60,578 bases of DNA from Kiritimatiellia bacterium (GTDB lineage: Bacteria > Verrucomicrobiota > Kiritimatiellia > RFP12 > UBA1067), in the NCBI GenBank assembly GCA_028686345.1, contig JAQUCE010000021.1, positions 1-60,578 on the forward strand, written 5' to 3'. Of the stretch, positions 57,745 through 60,578 are shown in pieces. Numbering within the stretch: the first letter of the stretch is position 1; each line of letters opens with the position of its first letter. The translations under genes and the position numbers were made by a program. Below the pieces are notes generated by a model. That model made no database searches. It was not told the DNA's origin and saw nothing but the letters and a program-made list of their open reading frames with translations.

Positions 57745-57832
57745 TTTTAACTACGAATAGCACGAATTTCCGCGAATAAATAAGATCACTTTTAAGAGCA
57801 TTCGTGTCATTCGCGTTATTCGTAGTTAAAAA
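57745..57832. repeat. Inverted repeat in gene-free gap
   Basis: TTTTAACTACGAATA (57745-57759) and TATTCGTAGTTAAAA (57818-57832) are perfect 15-bp arms, with further pairing of 'gcacgaat' and 'attcgtgt' inside. It lies between the truncated secreted gene and a vapC gene and could be a repeat element or a bidirectional terminator. Confidence 0.6.
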
Positions 57833-57944
57833 TTATCACGCTACCAACATTTTTCACCTCTAAGATTTTTCACCTCAAAAACAGCACGGCATACTCTCTC
57901 CGCACCTTCGCACGTGAACCTTTCCGCTGCCTTCAACTGCTGCC

Positions 57945-58361
57945 TTATTGCTGGTGTTTTCTTGTTTCATGCAGGACGAGGGGCAGGTATTTAGCGAAGA
58001 GTGGAAAGTCTTTGTCGGTCGTATAGATTGCAAGTTGTCTGCGCACCGCAACAGCGCAAATAAGAAAGTCCGTGCTGGACCCTTGGATACCTTTAGAGCG
58101 GCAAACGTTGGAAAACTTGGCTGCCGTGACGTAATCATCTGTCGTGAGTGCTATGTCTGGAAACGCTGCAAGATGCTTCTCCAGTCTCTCGAATTGGGCG
58201 GCTTCACGGAGACCAGATAGTAGTTCCTGTCTAATAGAGCCGATGATATCTACGCGATGTTCTACAATAAGAGTGCTGAATTCATGCACAACGTCCGACT
58301 CAACCTTACTCGTGCGGCGGAGTGCCTCAGACCAGACGCTTGTATCAACCAGCACCCTCAT
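57945..58361 (-). CDS. vapC: VapC-type PIN-domain toxin
   Basis: This 138-aa PIN protein has Asp6 (LVDTSVW), Glu46 (IRQELLSG), Asp98 (SSTDFLICAVAVRR) and Asp116/Asp118 (YTTDKDF), matching the metal site of VapC ribonucleases. Its start overlaps the antitoxin stop by four bases (ATGA at 58358-58361). It differs in sequence from the VapC at 37171, so it is an independent module. Confidence 0.88.
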   Translation of the reverse strand: MRVLVDTSVWSEALRRTSKVESDVVHEFSTLIVEHRVDIIGSIRQELLSGLREAAQFERLEKHLAAFPDIALTTDDYVTAAKFSNVCRSKGIQGSSTDFLICAVAVRRQLAIYTTDKDFPLFAKYLPLVLHETRKHQQ

Positions 58362-58558
58362 GTTCTAGTCCGTTGCTTCTTGTAATCGTACGCAGGGTCG
58401 AAGTCCAGCGAACCGAATAGCGAAAGGATGTTGTCCTGTTCTAGATGGTTAATGTAAGCATTTAAAGCCGTCGTGACTGCCGCCTTTTTCGTACGGTGAT
58501 TTCCAAGCTTTACGGCACGCATAATCAGCTTGTCATCTATCTGTAAGTTTGTTGCCAT
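58358..58558 (-). CDS. vapB: Ribbon-helix-helix VapB-type antitoxin
   Basis: From the ATG at 58558 it is a 66-aa protein with MATNLQIDDKLIMRAVKLGN then HRTKKAAVTTALNAYINH, the pattern of the VapB2/DUF2191 antitoxin group. A C-terminal toxin-binding tail follows (ILSLFGSLDFDPAYDYKKQR). A frame start six codons earlier is less likely. It is coupled to the downstream vapC by an ATGA overlap. Confidence 0.85.
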   Translation of the reverse strand: MATNLQIDDKLIMRAVKLGNHRTKKAAVTTALNAYINHLEQDNILSLFGSLDFDPAYDYKKQRTRT

Positions 58559-58852
58559 TGCTATTTTCCTCCACACATATTCTCACACAGATGCATGTGT
58601 GGAATCAACTGAAAACTCTGCAATTCACGTACGAATGACGCGAATTGTTGTTGGATGGAAAGCGCACCCGTATGTTCTGAGCTTGCCGCAATGCTGTCCT
58701 TGGTATCTACAGATTTGCTAAAGGTGCGTCCTGGCCCAACAACTTAGGCTTGCGGAGCACTTTGCCAGCGTGTTCACAGCCAGCCGCCCTACAACTTCGG
58801 CCCGCGTGTTACCCGGTTGGCGCACACCTTGCAACTTGCGAAGCACTGTCTA

Positions 58853-58900
58853 GTTTTGACGCTTCGCGTCTGTATGTTGCTATCCAGCATACGCTGGTTA
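58853..58900 (+). repeat. Solo REP hairpin related to the RAYT elements
   Basis: 'tctagttttgacgcttcgcgtctgtatgttg' is nearly the same as the left ends at 36409 and 41098 (gttt-c versus gttt-t). It is followed by the unrelated hairpin CCAGCATACGCTGG at about 58890. No transposase follows. No gene is visible in the 58577-59146 gap. Confidence 0.65.
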
Positions 58901-59146
58901 TGTTGAGAAGCCCGAATGGCTGCATTGTGAAGAACTTTGGAGAACTTGGCGAACAAGGGGAGTATAATTCCTGCGGAGTCGATTCTGTGCCTAGCTGCGT
59001 CCATTATATTTGAGCAGTCCTGTGGTTCCTCTTTCTAGCACTTTTAAGGTTGCTTTTGGCCTGTAAAATTTAAGATTATCTTTGCCATGTGTTTTTTGGT
59101 ATTATGTAATCAGTCAATAGAAAGTAAAGAGCTTTTGGAGAAAGAA

Positions 59147-59341
59147 ATGATTACAGCAGAAATAAGGAATTTGCCAGCCAAAGACAAACTTGTCCTGATG
59201 GAAGAAATTTGGGATTCTCTGAGAACTGATGAAATAGAATCACCCTCATGGCATGATGATGTTCTTGGTCAAAGGCAAAGAAAAATTAAACGCGGGGAAG
59301 CCAAATTCATTTCCCTTGATGAACTCAAACAGGGCCGGTAA
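59147..59341 (+). CDS. Antitoxin of the addiction-module component (TIGR02574-like) type
   Basis: The ATG at 59147 (TTGGAG upstream) gives 64 aa: MITAEIRNLPAKDKLVLMEE then IWDSLRTDEIESPSWHDDVL. This is the pattern of the short antitoxins paired with RelE/ParE-type toxins, with the usual 'LP..EKL.L.E.LWDSL' core and the basic KIKRGEAKFISLDEL end. A longer frame from 59087 lacks a signal for use. It overlaps the toxin start by one base (TAATG). Confidence 0.85.
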   Translation: MITAEIRNLPAKDKLVLMEEIWDSLRTDEIESPSWHDDVLGQRQRKIKRGEAKFISLDELKQGR

Positions 59342-59628
59342 TGCATGTTAAAGAAATCATTGCCATTGAAGAGGTCCAAGCTGACCTGAACAATGGCGAA
59401 GAATTTTATAGTTTACAAGAGATCGGGTTAGGAGCGTATTTCAGGGATTGCATAATATCTGACATTGAATCTTTAAAATTATATGGTGGCATTCACTCAA
59501 AATATAGCGGCGTGTTTCGAATGATTTGTAAAAAATTTCCGTACGCTATCTACTATGATGTAAAAAAAGAAGTTGTGATTATTATTGCGCGCGCAGCCTA
59601 CAAGCCAATGCAACACTTAAAGAGTTGA
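59341..59628 (+). CDS. RelE/ParE family toxin
   Basis: This 95-aa protein has the compact RelE fold pattern: an N-terminal strand (MHVKEIIAIEE), two helices (EVQADLNNGEEFY, FRDCIISDIESL), then RMICKKFPYAIYYDVKKE and VVIIIARAAYKP at the end. Its antitoxin overlaps by one base. Members either cut mRNA at the ribosome or poison gyrase; this one is closest to the ParE/Y-type by eye, so the target is open. Confidence 0.83.
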   Translation: MHVKEIIAIEEVQADLNNGEEFYSLQEIGLGAYFRDCIISDIESLKLYGGIHSKYSGVFRMICKKFPYAIYYDVKKEVVIIIARAAYKPMQHLKS

Positions 59629-59686
59629 AAACGGCCATGCGGTAAAGTACACTTCCTTTATGCGACAAAACATGAAAGGAGGCTAT

Positions 59687-59995
59687 ATGTCCTTTACACG
59701 CATGACCAGTGCAGAGCGTAGACTAATCTACGCTTGGAAGCAAGACGGAAAATCAATGCGCGAGATGGCGCGGCTTTTGGGGCGCGATGCGAGCTCGATA
59801 AGCCGCGAAATTCGGCGGAACACTGGCGAACGGGGATATCGTCCGAAACAGGCGCAGGAAATGGCTGATGCTAGGGCGAAGCGGGCGGGGCCGAGACTAT
59901 TCACGGAGGAAATTCGGTTGGAAGTCGAGGCTAAACTGTGCGAAGGCTGGATACCTGAGATCATTTTAATATGCAACAGAACACCCACTCGTTAG
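59687..59995 (+). pseudogene. IS30-family transposase, N-terminal fragment
   Basis: The ATG at 59687 follows AAAGGAGG, which makes this start better than an ATG at 59660. The 102-residue product has the IS30 helix-turn-helix: MTSAERRLIYAWKQDGKSMR and EMARLLGRDASSISREIRRN, then YRPKQAQEMADARAKR. It breaks off after CEGWIPEIILICNRTPTR, where the DDE catalytic half should begin. Full-length proteins are about 310-350 aa. The downstream DNA turns at once into an Rhs fragment in the opposite orientation, so the element is disrupted. Confidence 0.8.
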
Positions 59996-60001
59996 GGTTG
60001 T

Positions 60002-60436
60002 TTATGCTGTCAAGTAGGCGTAGGTGAAAAGGTTTGTGCTCGCAGAGTGTGCGGATTCCACAGAATAAAACCTGCCGCACTCATCAAACACATAGACCAA
60101 GGTCATCGGAGACAAGGAACCGCCTGTCAGGACGTGCCCGGTATTGCGTCCGAGGGTATCTTGCTTACGGTCGATGATGTAGCCATCTTGATTTTCATAG
60201 TCGAGCTTTAACCCATCATAATGGAAGGTGCTGGTTGAGGCTGAGCTTGATGCTGAAAGGATGCCACCTAAACGGTCGTGGGTGAGTGCAACATAAGGCG
60301 TCGAGTCGGAGTAGAGGATGTTAGACAACTGGCCAAGGGTATTATATTCATAGGTTGTGGTGATGCTGCGCGCCCATACTCGGGTTGAGAGTCTGCCGGT
60401 TTCTGTGTAGGTGTTAAATCCCGCAGTTGCACCGTA
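60002..60436 (-). pseudogene. Rhs-repeat protein fragment
   Basis: On the minus strand the frame is open from 60436 to the TAA at 60002, with no start inside; a stop lies just upstream at 60437-60439. It encodes YD/RHS repeats: TYTETGRLSTRVWARSITTT then YEYNTLGQLSNILYSDSTPY, VALTHDRLGG, and FHYDGLKLDYENQDGYIID, ending in FTYAYLTA where the repeat should go on. Rhs proteins are large polymorphic toxins or surface proteins. Both ends are broken, the 3' one at the junction with the IS30 fragment. The 60437-60578 remainder shows no supported gene. Confidence 0.7.
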
Positions 60437-60578
60437 TTATCCGCTTGTTACCGCCCAAATTCAATCTGTATAACGTACTGCCATAATTCGGGATTATAGA
60501 GTTCGGCGGGTGCGGTTGTCGATCCCCGATTTCACATATGTTGTTTATGGCGTTTTTGAGCCTTCCATGCCCCTTAAA

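Overview
The window looks like a metagenome-type contig from an anaerobic, polysaccharide-degrading bacterium of the Planctomycetes-Verrucomicrobia-Kiritimatiellota group, most likely Kiritimatiellota/Verrucomicrobiota. This is an inference from gene content: two FGly-type sulfatases, a GH106-like rhamnosidase, a DUF6259-like protein, DUF2341/LamG and FG-GAP surface proteins, very long Gly-Gly-rich beta-helix proteins with chitobiase-C-terminal-type modules, a sodium-translocating decarboxylase (OadGAB) and a PPi-dependent phosphofructokinase. No rRNA, tRNA or CRISPR array was seen.

Layout. 1-2.1 kb is mobile-element debris: a DDE transposase tail, a frameshifted small secreted protein, and an IS200-like/RAYT transposase remnant bounded by inverted repeats. 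2.1-24.9 kb is a metabolic and surface block. On the minus strand it holds purM, glycogen phosphorylase, a 1.5-kaa LamG/DUF2341 surface protein, a DJ-1/PfpI protein, a GH106-like enzyme and the oadG-oadA-oadB operon. On the plus strand it holds a release-factor-like rescue protein, a membrane-anchored PQQ propeller followed by a sulfatase, and an unrecognised secreted protein. 25.7-35.6 kb holds a 1272-aa DUF6259-like protein with an internal duplication, PPi-phosphofructokinase, and a translationally coupled pair of GH-like protein and second sulfatase. 36.2-41.7 kb is a mobile/defence segment: a vapBC toxin-antitoxin pair and an MmeI-like fused restriction-methylation enzyme, bracketed by two near-identical direct copies of a REP-bounded RAYT-derived element. 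41.9-57.7 kb is a GC-rich run of surface genes. It starts with a 12-kb reading frame (about 4,017 aa if one lost base is restored), followed by a 1,032-aa FG-GAP/discoidin protein and a truncated secreted protein. 57.9-60.6 kb holds two more toxin-antitoxin pairs, an IS30 transposase fragment and an Rhs fragment.

How the genes fit together. Sulfatases, the GH106-like enzyme and the GH-like secreted proteins fit extracellular or periplasmic breakdown of a sulfated, rhamnose- or fucose-type polysaccharide. Glycogen phosphorylase and PPi-PFK fit storage-carbon use and energy-saving glycolysis. OadGAB would couple a decarboxylation to sodium export. Substrates are not proven by the sequence.

The intergenic DNA is unusual. 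Almost every gap above 300 bp is a mosaic of short palindromic repeat families shared between gaps, including a 56-bp double hairpin, a 168-bp repeat, a roughly 115-bp inverted pair 17 kb apart, and REP hairpins linked to RAYT remnants. The most notable structure is the vapBC plus MmeI-like cargo held between two REP-ended elements.
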